A DNA stretch of 5,779 nt from an uncultured Erysipelotrichaceae bacterium (GTDB lineage: Bacteria > Bacillota_I > Bacilli_A > Erysipelotrichales > Erysipelotrichaceae). Below, piece by piece: positions 1 to 5,587 of this stretch. The translations under genes were made by a program, and so were the position numbers. Every line of letters begins with the position of its first letter. Positions within the stretch are counted from its first letter, which is position 1. The stretch covers positions 1 through 5,779 of the forward strand of contig ONOV01000204.1 in assembly GCA_900319505.1 (NCBI GenBank), in the 5' to 3' direction. The notes below the pieces were generated by a model, which ran no database searches, was not told the DNA's origin, and saw only the letters and a list, made by a program, of their open reading frames with translations.

Positions 1-178
1 AACTGACAGCAGAATGAATGTCAGTAATTTTCTTAGCGTCAAAACAATTCAAAACACTGTTAAACAGTTTTTTCGAAAAGCAAGATACTGTTACTTCCGG
101 AAAGTTTTCTATCTTGTCCGTTACCATATCAGGATTAATCACGCTGTCCATTTCATCGTCAAATTCTTCTAATAACAT
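1..178 (-). CDS. N-terminal 59 residues of a putative nucleoside-phosphorylase-like protein (partial, cut by left edge)
   Basis: This frame opens with ATG at 178 on the minus strand and runs without a stop for 59 codons to the window edge. The start is preceded by AGGAAAGGAC at a normal distance, a convincing Shine-Dalgarno. The protein begins MLLEEFDDEMDSVINP and contains ENFPEVTVSCFSKKLF at about residues 25-40. From memory this resembles the N-terminus of a group of Bacillota proteins annotated as phosphorylase-superfamily (nucleoside phosphorylase-like) enzymes, which begin with an acidic helix, an INP motif and a VSCFS strand. The catalytic part is outside the window, so the family assignment is tentative, though the coding call is firm. 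It starts 67 bases after the GNAT gene stop on the same strand, so the two are probably co-transcribed. I saw no terminator in the gap. Confidence 0.6.
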   Translation of the reverse strand, partial: MLLEEFDDEMDSVINPDMVTDKIENFPEVTVSCFSKKLFNSVLNCFDAKKITDIHSAVS

Positions 179-245
179 ATTTGTCCTTTCCTCACTGTCT
201 ATTTACAAAGTCATTGCTAACTCGAATATGCTACCCGAATCCAGC

Positions 246-1055
246 TCAATTGTTTGTATATGTAGCATAAATGCTTTCCGAGCCTGCTATTGTCTCAAAC
301 CCCATTTCTTCAAACAGAGCAATCTCAGGTGCATCATCGGCATCGACTTGTACCATCATTCCTCGGGGCTTGTTTAATTGTATTGCCTTTGCAAGCAAAT
401 CCTTGCGATACTCCTCATATCCTTCTTTGGTGTAAAGAGCATAAGGCTCATTTTCATCATGACAAGTAGTAATATCCAAATACCCGACCAGAGCGCCGTT
501 AACTACCGCTGCAATTACTCGGAAACGATCCGAGGCCTCCAATACCTTTTCGGCGATCCAATATGTATCTTTCTCATGCAGATCTTTGTATTGACCCTCA
601 TATTCAGCATTAAGCTCTATGGCTCTACATAAAGATCCGTCATCTACGTCTCTCACTAATCTTAACTTTTTCTGCGCTTTCTCGAATACAGCATTTTTTG
701 ACTTCAAAATATCAGCAAGCACTGTATTTCCGGGATTAAAAACAAAGTCAATCTGTGCCCCGGCGTTATTGGCTTCGATATAATCTATCATCGCTGTCCA
801 GGCCTCTGTCACTCGAGACAAACCCACGATCAGCTCAACATATTGTTCTTCTGGTATGGTCAGCCATACAAAGATACCATTAACAATCCCATCTTTGCTC
901 GATACATATATCTTCTGATTCCTTTTCTTCACAGCCCGGTATAAATTGTTCGGGTCATATGAAAAATGAGGATCAGAGAAATGAGGGTCTCGTGCCAGTT
1001 TCTCTATGAAAGGAATGTATTGCTCAATATTACTCACTTCATCTATCATAGTCAT
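246..1055 (-). CDS. GNAT-family N-acetyltransferase-like protein (269 aa) with a degenerate acetyl-CoA loop
   Basis: The C-terminal half (about residues 145-269) has a GNAT-fold pattern: a DLHEKDTYW helix region, strands around VIAAVVNGALVGYLDIT (180-196), the helix DLLAKAIQLNKPRGMMVQVD (219-238), and the closing signature PEIALFEEMGF (243-253). The N-terminal half (1-140) looks like a second, divergent GNAT-like half, as in other proteins of about 270 aa that I recall from this group. The usual Q/R-x-x-G-x-G/A pyrophosphate loop should lie near 207-218, but the sequence there is LYTKEGYEEYRK, so acetyl-CoA binding may be weakened or different. Substrate is unknown. Residues 23-32 are a direct repeat, DPHFS twice. 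Two starts are possible: ATG at 1055, or ATG at 1049, for which the upstream GGGG is better spaced. The gene lies upstream of the phosphorylase-like gene in a likely two-gene unit. Confidence 0.85.
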   Translation of the reverse strand: MTMIDEVSNIEQYIPFIEKLARDPHFSDPHFSYDPNNLYRAVKKRNQKIYVSSKDGIVNGIFVWLTIPEEQYVELIVGLSRVTEAWTAMIDYIEANNAGAQIDFVFNPGNTVLADILKSKNAVFEKAQKKLRLVRDVDDGSLCRAIELNAEYEGQYKDLHEKDTYWIAEKVLEASDRFRVIAAVVNGALVGYLDITTCHDENEPYALYTKEGYEEYRKDLLAKAIQLNKPRGMMVQVDADDAPEIALFEEMGFETIAGSESIYATYTNN

Positions 1056-1076
1056 TGCCCCATTCTACAGACATTT

Positions 1077-1115
1077 CTACAATACTTTATGGCAGACAAA
1101 TAACACTGCTATCAT
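1077..1115 (-). pseudogene. 12-codon ORF resembling the start of a low-molecular-weight protein tyrosine phosphatase
   Basis: The minus strand reads MIAVLFVCHKVL and then TAG. An AAAGGA Shine-Dalgarno lies about 7 bases before the ATG. Low-molecular-weight protein tyrosine phosphatases typically begin M-I-x-V-L-F-V-C-H-G-N-x-C-R-S, where the cysteine-containing loop is catalytic. Here the match stops right after FVCH and the rest of the gene is absent, so it looks like the 5' stub of a gene lost by deletion or insertion near 1089. The match covers only about nine residues, so chance or a functional short leader peptide for the GNAT gene (starting 21 bases downstream) cannot be excluded. Confidence 0.35.
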
Positions 1116-1143
1116 AAACAGATCCTTTCTAAATAAATGCATG

Positions 1144-1190
1144 AAAGAAAACGGATCAGCCTGTACATGATTCATGGATGATCCGTTTTC
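1144..1190 (-). terminator. Intrinsic terminator ending the serC-serA-larA-like operon
   Basis: A perfect 12-bp inverted repeat, GAAAACGGATCA at 1147-1158 and TGATCCGTTTTC at 1179-1190, encloses a 20-base loop. Read on the minus strand, the stem ends in TTTTC followed by TTTCAT, giving the U-rich tail of a Rho-independent terminator. It lies about 80 bases after the larA-like stop codon. The loop is long and the stem base is A/T rich, so efficiency is uncertain. On the plus strand the tail is poorer and nothing upstream needs terminating. Confidence 0.7.
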
Positions 1191-1198
1191 AGTATACC

Positions 1199-1217
1199 TG
1201 CAGTTATCTGAACTGCA
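1199..1217 (-). repeat. Short hairpin just before the operon terminator
   Basis: TGCAGTT (1199-1205) and AACTGCA (1211-1217) form a perfect 7-bp stem with a 5-base loop. In the minus-strand transcript it lies between the 16-codon ORF and the terminator, so the operon mRNA would end in two successive hairpins. It may stabilise the 3' end; no other role is visible. Confidence 0.4.
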
Positions 1218-1226
1218 TCAGGAAAG

Positions 1227-1277
1227 TTATTCCGTGATCATTTTTCCAGCCTCTGCATTGATATCCTGGTATTTCAT
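1227..1277 (-). pseudogene. 16-codon ORF overlapping the larA-like stop; possible 5' stub of a SAM-dependent methyltransferase
   Basis: The ATG at 1277-1275 overlaps the TGA of the larA-like gene (ATGA), the usual geometry of translational coupling. The AGGAAAG inside the end of that gene can serve as Shine-Dalgarno. It encodes MKYQDINAEAGKMITE and then TAA. Many class I SAM-dependent methyltransferases of Bacillota begin MKYxDINAxT followed by a tryptophan-rich segment. Here the likeness ends after about nine residues. I infer that a fourth operon gene once started here and was truncated. A functional micro-protein or pure chance is also possible. Confidence 0.35.
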
Positions 1278-2533
1278 TTCTTTTCTTTCCTTAATTGGGG
1301 CAGCGTCGAACCGCCATATGGCATGGCGATAACCGTTCCATGGCGGTCATATTTCTGCTGGGCGGCATCATAGGCATCCTGCAGTGAATGGAATGGTTTC
1401 AGGAAAGTCGCATTGACGGTTTCATCAGGCAGATCGGAAACAAGATAGATCTCTGCCCGCTTTTCGACCATGGCAATGGCCGCGGCCTTATGCGCACCCA
1501 AGACAAAATGATCATAGAGGGCCTGTATCATTTCATCCGGATCTTTGTAAGTACGCATGAAGTTTTCAAAATGTGCTTCACCAAAACCTTCTCTGCATGA
1601 TCCGCATACAATGACGGTACCGCCCTGTTTTACGGCATATTTGGTGTTATCCAGGGCTTTCTGTGTCTGGTAGAGATTACGGTCCTTGGGCGCACCGCCC
1701 TGGGATACAATGACAATATCTGCCTGCTGTTCAATCGGCATGGCATACAGATCAACCAGATGCCGGCAGGCATCACGATGAGCCTGGGTCAGATCACCGG
1801 CAGCCGCATAGACAATCTGTTTCTTTGTATTCAATACCACGTTGACAATGAAGTCCACATGAACCATGGCAGCTGCTTCTTCCAGATCTTCCCGGACCGG
1901 ATTGCCTTTGAGCTTTCCGGCATGGGCATCTTCCTTTACCATGAAACGATGGTTCTTTTCAATGGCGGCACGGGTGGAACAGCCCGGCATGATGGCTTTG
2001 GCTCCCCCTGAGAAGCCGGCAAAGTAGTGGTATTCCACATTGCCAAGGCAGATTACCCGGTCAGCTTCATGGATGCGTTCATCAATGTCAACCGGTGTAC
2101 CGGCTTTTGTTTCCCCATAGTGATATGTATGTCCGGTATCGGAATCAGAACAGGTGATGGTGTCATAGATATCCTGACCGACCAGGGCTGCCTGTTCGGA
2201 TGGAGTCTGTCTGCGATGCGAGCCGCGGCCGAAGATGATCTGTATATCCTCTTTCTTTATGCCGGCCTGTTCCAGCCGCTTCAGTACCGGCGGCAGCACT
2301 TTATAGGAAGGGATGGGTCTGGTGTTATCGGATGTGACAATAACGACTTTCTCACCCGGGTGAACAATATCTTCCAGACGTTCTGCAGCGATGGGATGGT
2401 CCAGCGCTTCTTCCAGAATCTTTTTTTCATCCGGTGCTGCGCCGTCACTCTGCGGCATCAGGATATCCAGCAGCAGCTCATCCTTCACATTGACATGTTC
2501 TTCTCTTGTATCAATTCTGAATGCTAAATCCAT
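1274..2533 (-). CDS. LarA-family nickel-pincer-nucleotide-dependent racemase/epimerase homologue (419 aa)
   Basis: LarA enzymes use a nickel-pincer nucleotide (NPN) cofactor bound to a lysine to move hydride at the alpha-carbon of 2-hydroxyacids. Positions that match the Lactiplantibacillus plantarum LarA residues I recall are all present: D69 and R72 (SDNTRP), H106 (GRGSHRR), H169 (VEYHYFAGFSGG), the cofactor-linking lysine K179 (GGAKAIMPG), the nickel-ligand histidine H195 (KNHRFM), and Y288, Q289 and K292 (NLYQTQK). Length is normal for the family. The start at 2533 has AGGAG 6 bases upstream. It is the third gene of the serine operon, 58 bases after serA. Members of this family act on lactate, malate, phenyllactate, 2-hydroxyglutarate or gluconate, so the substrate cannot be read from the sequence. 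A glycerate- or 2-hydroxyglutarate-type substrate is an inference from the neighbours. The cofactor genes larB, larC and larE are not in the window. The larA symbol is withheld because lactate is not established. Confidence 0.9.
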   Translation of the reverse strand: MDLAFRIDTREEHVNVKDELLLDILMPQSDGAAPDEKKILEEALDHPIAAERLEDIVHPGEKVVIVTSDNTRPIPSYKVLPPVLKRLEQAGIKKEDIQIIFGRGSHRRQTPSEQAALVGQDIYDTITCSDSDTGHTYHYGETKAGTPVDIDERIHEADRVICLGNVEYHYFAGFSGGAKAIMPGCSTRAAIEKNHRFMVKEDAHAGKLKGNPVREDLEEAAAMVHVDFIVNVVLNTKKQIVYAAAGDLTQAHRDACRHLVDLYAMPIEQQADIVIVSQGGAPKDRNLYQTQKALDNTKYAVKQGGTVIVCGSCREGFGEAHFENFMRTYKDPDEMIQALYDHFVLGAHKAAAIAMVEKRAEIYLVSDLPDETVNATFLKPFHSLQDAYDAAQQKYDRHGTVIAMPYGGSTLPQLRKEKK

Positions 2534-2540
2534 GGTATTC

Positions 2541-2575
2541 TCCTGAAAGGAGCCATCCCTTTTCAGGATGGCTCC
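2541..2575 (-). promoter_or_regulatory. Alternative hairpins between serA and the larA-like gene, covering its ribosome binding site
   Basis: Two overlapping perfect inverted repeats lie in the 58-base gap. Hairpin A pairs GGAGCCATCC (2549-2558) with GGATGGCTCC (2566-2575), a 10-bp GC-rich stem with a 7-base loop. Hairpin B pairs TCCTGAAA (2541-2548) with TTTCAGGA (2561-2568), 8 bp with a 12-base loop. They share bases 2566-2568 and enclose each other's arms, so they cannot both form. On the minus strand hairpin B occupies part of the AGGAG Shine-Dalgarno of the larA-like gene, whereas hairpin A leaves it free. Hairpin A has only UUU after it, so it would be a weak terminator at best. It may act as an attenuator, an mRNA-processing boundary or a translational switch. 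Confidence 0.5.
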
Positions 2576-2591
2576 CTGTCTTACTTATTTA

Positions 2592-3758
2592 TTACTTCAG
2601 AACTCTGACCCGGATGACGCCATCCAGATCACTCAGTTCCTGTACTGCTTTCTCATCTACTTCACTGTTGACATCGAACACACTGTAGGCATAGCTGCCC
2701 TGAGACTTGTTGGTCATGTTTTCGATGTTGATCTGATCACGGGAGAATACCGGCATGATCTGTGTCAGCATGCCCGGCAGGTTCTTATGGATGATGCAGA
2801 TACGGGCGGCACCGCTTCTGTCCATATGGACATTGGGCAGAACCACACTGTTGCGGATGTTGCCGTTTCTGATATAGTCATCCATTTCCTGGGCAGCCAT
2901 ACGGGCACAGTTGCTTTCCGCTTCCTGAGTCGTACCGCCAAGGTGCGGGGTCAGTACTGTATTCTTAGTATGAATCAGACGCTTGGTCGGGAAGTCAGCG
3001 ACGTATCTTGCGACTTTGCCGGATTCCAGTCCTTCCACAATCGCATCCTCATTGACAACTTCACCTCTGGCATAGTTGATGATGCGCACACCGGTCTTCA
3101 TTTCCGCAATGGCTTCCTTATTGATCATATTGCGTGTTTCATCCGTCAGAGGCGTATGAATGGTGATGTAATCACAGTACTTGAACAGATCATGTACATC
3201 GGAAACACGGAAGACATGACGGTCAATGGTCCATGCGGCATCAGAGCTCAGATACGGGTCATAGGCATAGACTTTCATGTCACAGCTCAAAGCCACATTG
3301 GCAACTCTGGAGCCGACATTTCCAGCGCCGATGACGCCTAATGTCTTGCCGGCAAATTCCGGACCGACAAACTGCTTCTTGATCTTCTCCATCCGCTGTT
3401 CAACCGGACCTTCAGACTCATCATAGTTCAGCACCCACTGCATGCCGCCCATGATGTCACGGCTGGCCATGGCCATGCCGAACAGGAACAGTTCCTTGAC
3501 GCCGTTGGCGTTGCCGCCCGGCGTATTGAAGACAACGACACCTTTTGAAATGCATTCCTCCAGCGGAATCGTATTGACACCGATGCCGGCTCTGCCGATA
3601 CACAGCAGATTGTCATTGAACGGGTAGTTATGCAGATCGGAAGCCCGTACAAACAGTGCATCCGGCTTTTCTTCATTTTCTCCCAGTTCATAGTCCGGTG
3701 CCTTCAGAATTTCCCTGGCAGCAGGAGAAATATTGTTCAAAAGTTTAACTCTATACAT
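2592..3758 (-). CDS. serA: D-3-phosphoglycerate dehydrogenase, short form with ACT domain (388 aa)
   Basis: It oxidises 3-phosphoglycerate to 3-phosphohydroxypyruvate with NAD, the first committed step of serine synthesis in the cytoplasm. The Rossmann motif GVIGAGNVGSRVA is at 141-153 (G144, G146, G149), with the NAD-ribose aspartate at D167 (YAYDPY). Substrate and catalytic residues include R231 (NYARGEVV) and H272 (TPHLGGTTQEAES). The TEP glutamate of the E. coli enzyme is not found; the equivalent region reads ADFPTKRL (254-261), as I recall for the short clostridial subgroup. The C-terminal ACT domain (about 318-388) has H324, N326 and N344, with the same spacing as the serine-contacting H344, N346 and N364 of E. 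coli SerA, so feedback inhibition by serine is expected. The start has AAAGGA 5-6 bases upstream, inside the end of serC, and only 2 bases separate the genes, so translation is probably coupled. Confidence 0.95.
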   Translation of the reverse strand: MYRVKLLNNISPAAREILKAPDYELGENEEKPDALFVRASDLHNYPFNDNLLCIGRAGIGVNTIPLEECISKGVVVFNTPGGNANGVKELFLFGMAMASRDIMGGMQWVLNYDESEGPVEQRMEKIKKQFVGPEFAGKTLGVIGAGNVGSRVANVALSCDMKVYAYDPYLSSDAAWTIDRHVFRVSDVHDLFKYCDYITIHTPLTDETRNMINKEAIAEMKTGVRIINYARGEVVNEDAIVEGLESGKVARYVADFPTKRLIHTKNTVLTPHLGGTTQEAESNCARMAAQEMDDYIRNGNIRNSVVLPNVHMDRSGAARICIIHKNLPGMLTQIMPVFSRDQINIENMTNKSQGSYAYSVFDVNSEVDEKAVQELSDLDGVIRVRVLK

Positions 3759-3760
3759 GT

Positions 3761-4855
3761 TTATCCTTTCCTGTGTGCAGCATCAAATGTCTCAATAAAG
3801 CCGCACAGTTTCTTTACACCTTCTACAGGCATGGCGTTGTATATGGAAGCACGCATGCCCTTGGTCAGACGATGGCCGGCCAGGGAAACAAGTCCCTGCT
3901 CAGCTGCTTCCGCCACAAATTCCTTATCCAGATTATCATCTCCGGTACGGAATGTAACATTCATATAAGAACGGGATTCCTTATCCGCATGCATCTTGAA
4001 AAGAGAAGAATGATCCAGTGTGTCATACAGCAGTCCGGCTCTTTCCTTCTTTCTTCTTTCCATCTCATCAATACCGCCCTGTTCCAGAATCCAGTCCATC
4101 TGCAGTCCCAGCATATAGATCTGCCAGCATGGGGGCGTATTGTACATGCTTTCCTTATCGATGTGGGTCTTATACCTCAGCATGGTCGGCGTATAGGACA
4201 GCGGCCGCAGATCAAGATCCTTGCGGAGGATCACAACCGTCACACCGGCCGGCGCCATGTTCTTCTGCGCACCGGCATAAATCAAGGCAAACTTTGAAAC
4301 ATCCACCTTGGCCGAAGTAATATCACTGGACATATCCGCCACTAACGGCACATCCCCTGTATCCGGTACATAATGCCACTCCGTACCGTAAATGGTATTG
4401 TTGGCACAGTAATGAAAGTAAGACGCATCCGGATCTACCACGATTTCACCCTGACGGGGAATATGATGGTAGCCGTTTTCCTTATCACTGAAAGCCACTC
4501 TGACATTGCCATAGCGCTTGGCTTCCTCATATGCCTTTTCCGAGAAATTGCCCGTCAGAGCATAATCGGCTTTCTTCGTTCTGCCGATGAGATTCATCGG
4601 CACCATGGCAAACTGGGTTGAACCGCCGCCGGTCAGATACAGGACATCATAATTGTCCGGCACATTCATGACCTTGCGGAAAGCTTCATCTGTATGAACA
4701 TAGATGGAATGAAAAATGGATGATCGATGACTCATCTCCATCACTGACATACCACTGGAATGGTAGTTGAGCATTTCTTTCTGCGCTCTTTCAAGCACTT
4801 CCAGAGGCAGCTGACTCGGGCCTGCTGCGAAGTTATAGACACGCTGTGTCCCCAT
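3761..4855 (-). CDS. serC: Phosphoserine aminotransferase (364 aa)
   Basis: This PLP enzyme transfers the amino group of glutamate to 3-phosphohydroxypyruvate to give O-phosphoserine, following SerA in the pathway; many homologues also serve pyridoxine synthesis. It begins with the family signature YNFAAGPSQLP (7-17) and MSHRS (41-45). The PLP-binding lysine is K198 in YAGAQKNMAPAG, with the ring aspartate D174 in VADMSSD. The other-subunit loop YNTPP is at 238-242, and the phosphate-binding GHR (327-329) precedes MRASIYNAMP (334-343). Length and numbering match the E. coli protein (362 aa) almost exactly, so it appears intact. The start at 4855 has a strong GGAGGTGA Shine-Dalgarno. It is the first gene of the operon, with serA following after 2 bases. 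Confidence 0.97.
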   Translation of the reverse strand: MGTQRVYNFAAGPSQLPLEVLERAQKEMLNYHSSGMSVMEMSHRSSIFHSIYVHTDEAFRKVMNVPDNYDVLYLTGGGSTQFAMVPMNLIGRTKKADYALTGNFSEKAYEEAKRYGNVRVAFSDKENGYHHIPRQGEIVVDPDASYFHYCANNTIYGTEWHYVPDTGDVPLVADMSSDITSAKVDVSKFALIYAGAQKNMAPAGVTVVILRKDLDLRPLSYTPTMLRYKTHIDKESMYNTPPCWQIYMLGLQMDWILEQGGIDEMERRKKERAGLLYDTLDHSSLFKMHADKESRSYMNVTFRTGDDNLDKEFVAEAAEQGLVSLAGHRLTKGMRASIYNAMPVEGVKKLCGFIETFDAAHRKG

Positions 4856-4879
4856 TTTCTCACCTCCGCGAATGCCTAC

Positions 4880-4908
4880 ATTTTACTATTGACCGCTTTG
4901 GAATACAA
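4880..4908 (-). promoter_or_regulatory. Candidate sigma-A-type promoter of the serC operon
   Basis: On the minus strand TTGTAT (4908-4903) is followed after exactly 17 bases by TAAAAT (4885-4880). The -10 box is 5/6 to consensus and the -35 box is weak at 3/6. Transcription would start near 4873, giving a leader of fewer than 20 bases with the Shine-Dalgarno almost at the 5' end. The gap is too short for a T-box or riboswitch, so control would have to be by a protein or by the weak promoter itself. Confidence 0.4.
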
Positions 4909-4928
4909 ACCCTGAAAGTATCTTTATG

Positions 4929-4955
4929 AAAAACCATTCTGTATTTTCAGAATGG
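4929..4955 (-). terminator. Intrinsic terminator of the HTH gene, overlapping its stop codon
   Basis: On the minus strand CCATTCTG and CAGAATGG form a perfect 8-bp stem (4948-4955 with 4934-4941), with a 6-base loop, followed at once by TTTTTC. The first arm contains the last codons of the regulator gene, and its TGA lies in the loop-proximal part, so translation through the stop could interfere with folding. It separates the regulator transcript from the serine operon, although read-through is possible. Confidence 0.8.
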
Positions 4956-5366
4956 CCTGTCATTTTCTTTCTTTAATTTTACATTCTGTATCTCAAGCAG
5001 ATGATTCACCTCTTCCACCTGATAGATACTCAGACGCGACAGAATACCATCGATATACATCTGCCTTTCCAGCTCGGAAAATTCATCGTTCCTGCTGAGA
5101 GTGCGGATCAGGCGGGCAGCCTTATGCGCATTGAAGCCGTCGCGGTTGAGAGAATAGCCCCGGTGGCCTGCTTCAAATCCATCAATGTGAATATCGAAGT
5201 CGCCCAGTATATTCATATTGTCATAAATCGTACGCCGATCAGCTGTTACACCGTATTCATTCTCCATATGATCGACAATTTCCTCCAGCGTCAGAAGATG
5301 TTTCTCATCCGTATATTTCTGAAGAATGCGATAAGTTGCCAGCGGTCCTGTTTTCTTGCGGTTCAT
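4947..5366 (-). CDS. Small HTH regulator resembling the N-terminal part of WYL-family regulators, without a WYL domain (139 aa)
   Basis: Residues 8-65 look like the DeoR/WYL-type winged helix-turn-helix: ATYRILQKYTDEKHLLTLEE leads into MENEYGVTADRRTIYDNMNIL (34-54), where DRRTIYDNM is the likely DNA-recognition helix and the following GDFDIHI and GYSL strands form the wing. Residues 77-130 are charged and helical (KAARLIRTLSRNDEFSELER) and match the linker/dimerisation region of WYL regulators. The ligand-sensing WYL domain is absent: the protein is 139 aa against about 300 for the full family. No frame continues the domain downstream, where a terminator overlaps the stop. The start has AGGAGG 6 bases upstream. 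It sits directly before the serine operon in the same direction and could regulate it or itself; neither is shown by the sequence. Confidence 0.8.
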   Translation of the reverse strand: MNRKKTGPLATYRILQKYTDEKHLLTLEEIVDHMENEYGVTADRRTIYDNMNILGDFDIHIDGFEAGHRGYSLNRDGFNAHKAARLIRTLSRNDEFSELERQMYIDGILSRLSIYQVEEVNHLLEIQNVKLKKENDRPF

Positions 5367-5410
5367 CGAGATCCTCCTGTGCCTTATGTAAAGCGTTTTA
5401 TTTCAAATTC

Positions 5411-5439
5411 ATTCTACTGAAAACAGTCTTTAATTACAA
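5411..5439 (-). promoter_or_regulatory. Candidate promoter of the HTH regulator gene with a small dyad in the spacer
   Basis: On the minus strand TTGTAA (5439-5434) and TAGAAT (5416-5411) are separated by 17 bases, 4/6 and 5/6 to the sigma-A consensus. The expected start near 5404 leaves a leader of about 38 bases before the ATG at 5366. The dyad ACTG-AAAA-CAGT (5416-5427) overlaps the -10 edge and the spacer and could be an operator, for example for autoregulation. It is short enough to arise by chance. Confidence 0.5.
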
Positions 5440-5550
5440 TTAGCACATTTTGTCATATTGCTGGTTTGATTTCTGTTCCAGGCGTACCCGTTCATTTGCC
5501 ATGCTTTTATACGCATCAATCGTATATTGGAAAAATGCCTTATCTTCCAT
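5440..5550 (-). CDS. Possible 36-aa small helical protein, or remnant of a larger gene
   Basis: The ATG at 5550 has GGAAGG 5 bases upstream and opens a 36-codon frame beginning MEDKAFFQYTIDAYKS and ending QQYDKMC before TAA at 5440. Composition is charged and strongly helix-forming, with no membrane segment and no recognised motif. The frame stays open for nine more codons upstream (reading QGSFIWKAG) back to a TGA at 5578-5580, so it could also be the tail of a degraded gene. The stop abuts the -35 box of the regulator promoter, a compact arrangement that favours a genuine boundary. A terminator lies about 40 bases upstream of the ATG and no clear promoter is seen between, so expression is doubtful. 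Confidence 0.35.
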   Translation of the reverse strand: MEDKAFFQYTIDAYKSMANERVRLEQKSNQQYDKMC

Positions 5551-5587
5551 TCCGGCCTTCCAGATAAACGAACCCTGTCATCCCGCA

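Noticed and set aside
18..377. Plus-strand open frame of 119 codons at the left edge
   Set aside because: It lies opposite the phosphorylase-like N-terminus and the end of the GNAT gene, both with better start signals and family likeness.
2027..2527. Long plus-strand open frame (166 codons) opposite the larA-like gene
   Set aside because: It is antisense to a gene with clear family motifs, and its product has no recognisable pattern.
2568..3341. Plus-strand open frame of 257 codons opposite serA
   Set aside because: It mirrors serA codons; the minus-strand reading carries all dehydrogenase and ACT motifs, while this product resembles nothing.
3773..4297. Plus-strand open frame of 174 codons opposite serC
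   Set aside because: Antisense shadow of a perfectly conserved aminotransferase; no independent Shine-Dalgarno or motif support.
4856..4946. Possible serine T-box or riboswitch leader before serC
   Set aside because: The gap is only about 90 bases and already holds the previous terminator and a promoter; no T-box sequence or suitable stem series is present.
5001..5420. Plus-strand open frame opposite the HTH gene
   Set aside because: The minus-strand frame has AGGAGG, an HTH pattern, a promoter and a terminator; this one has none.
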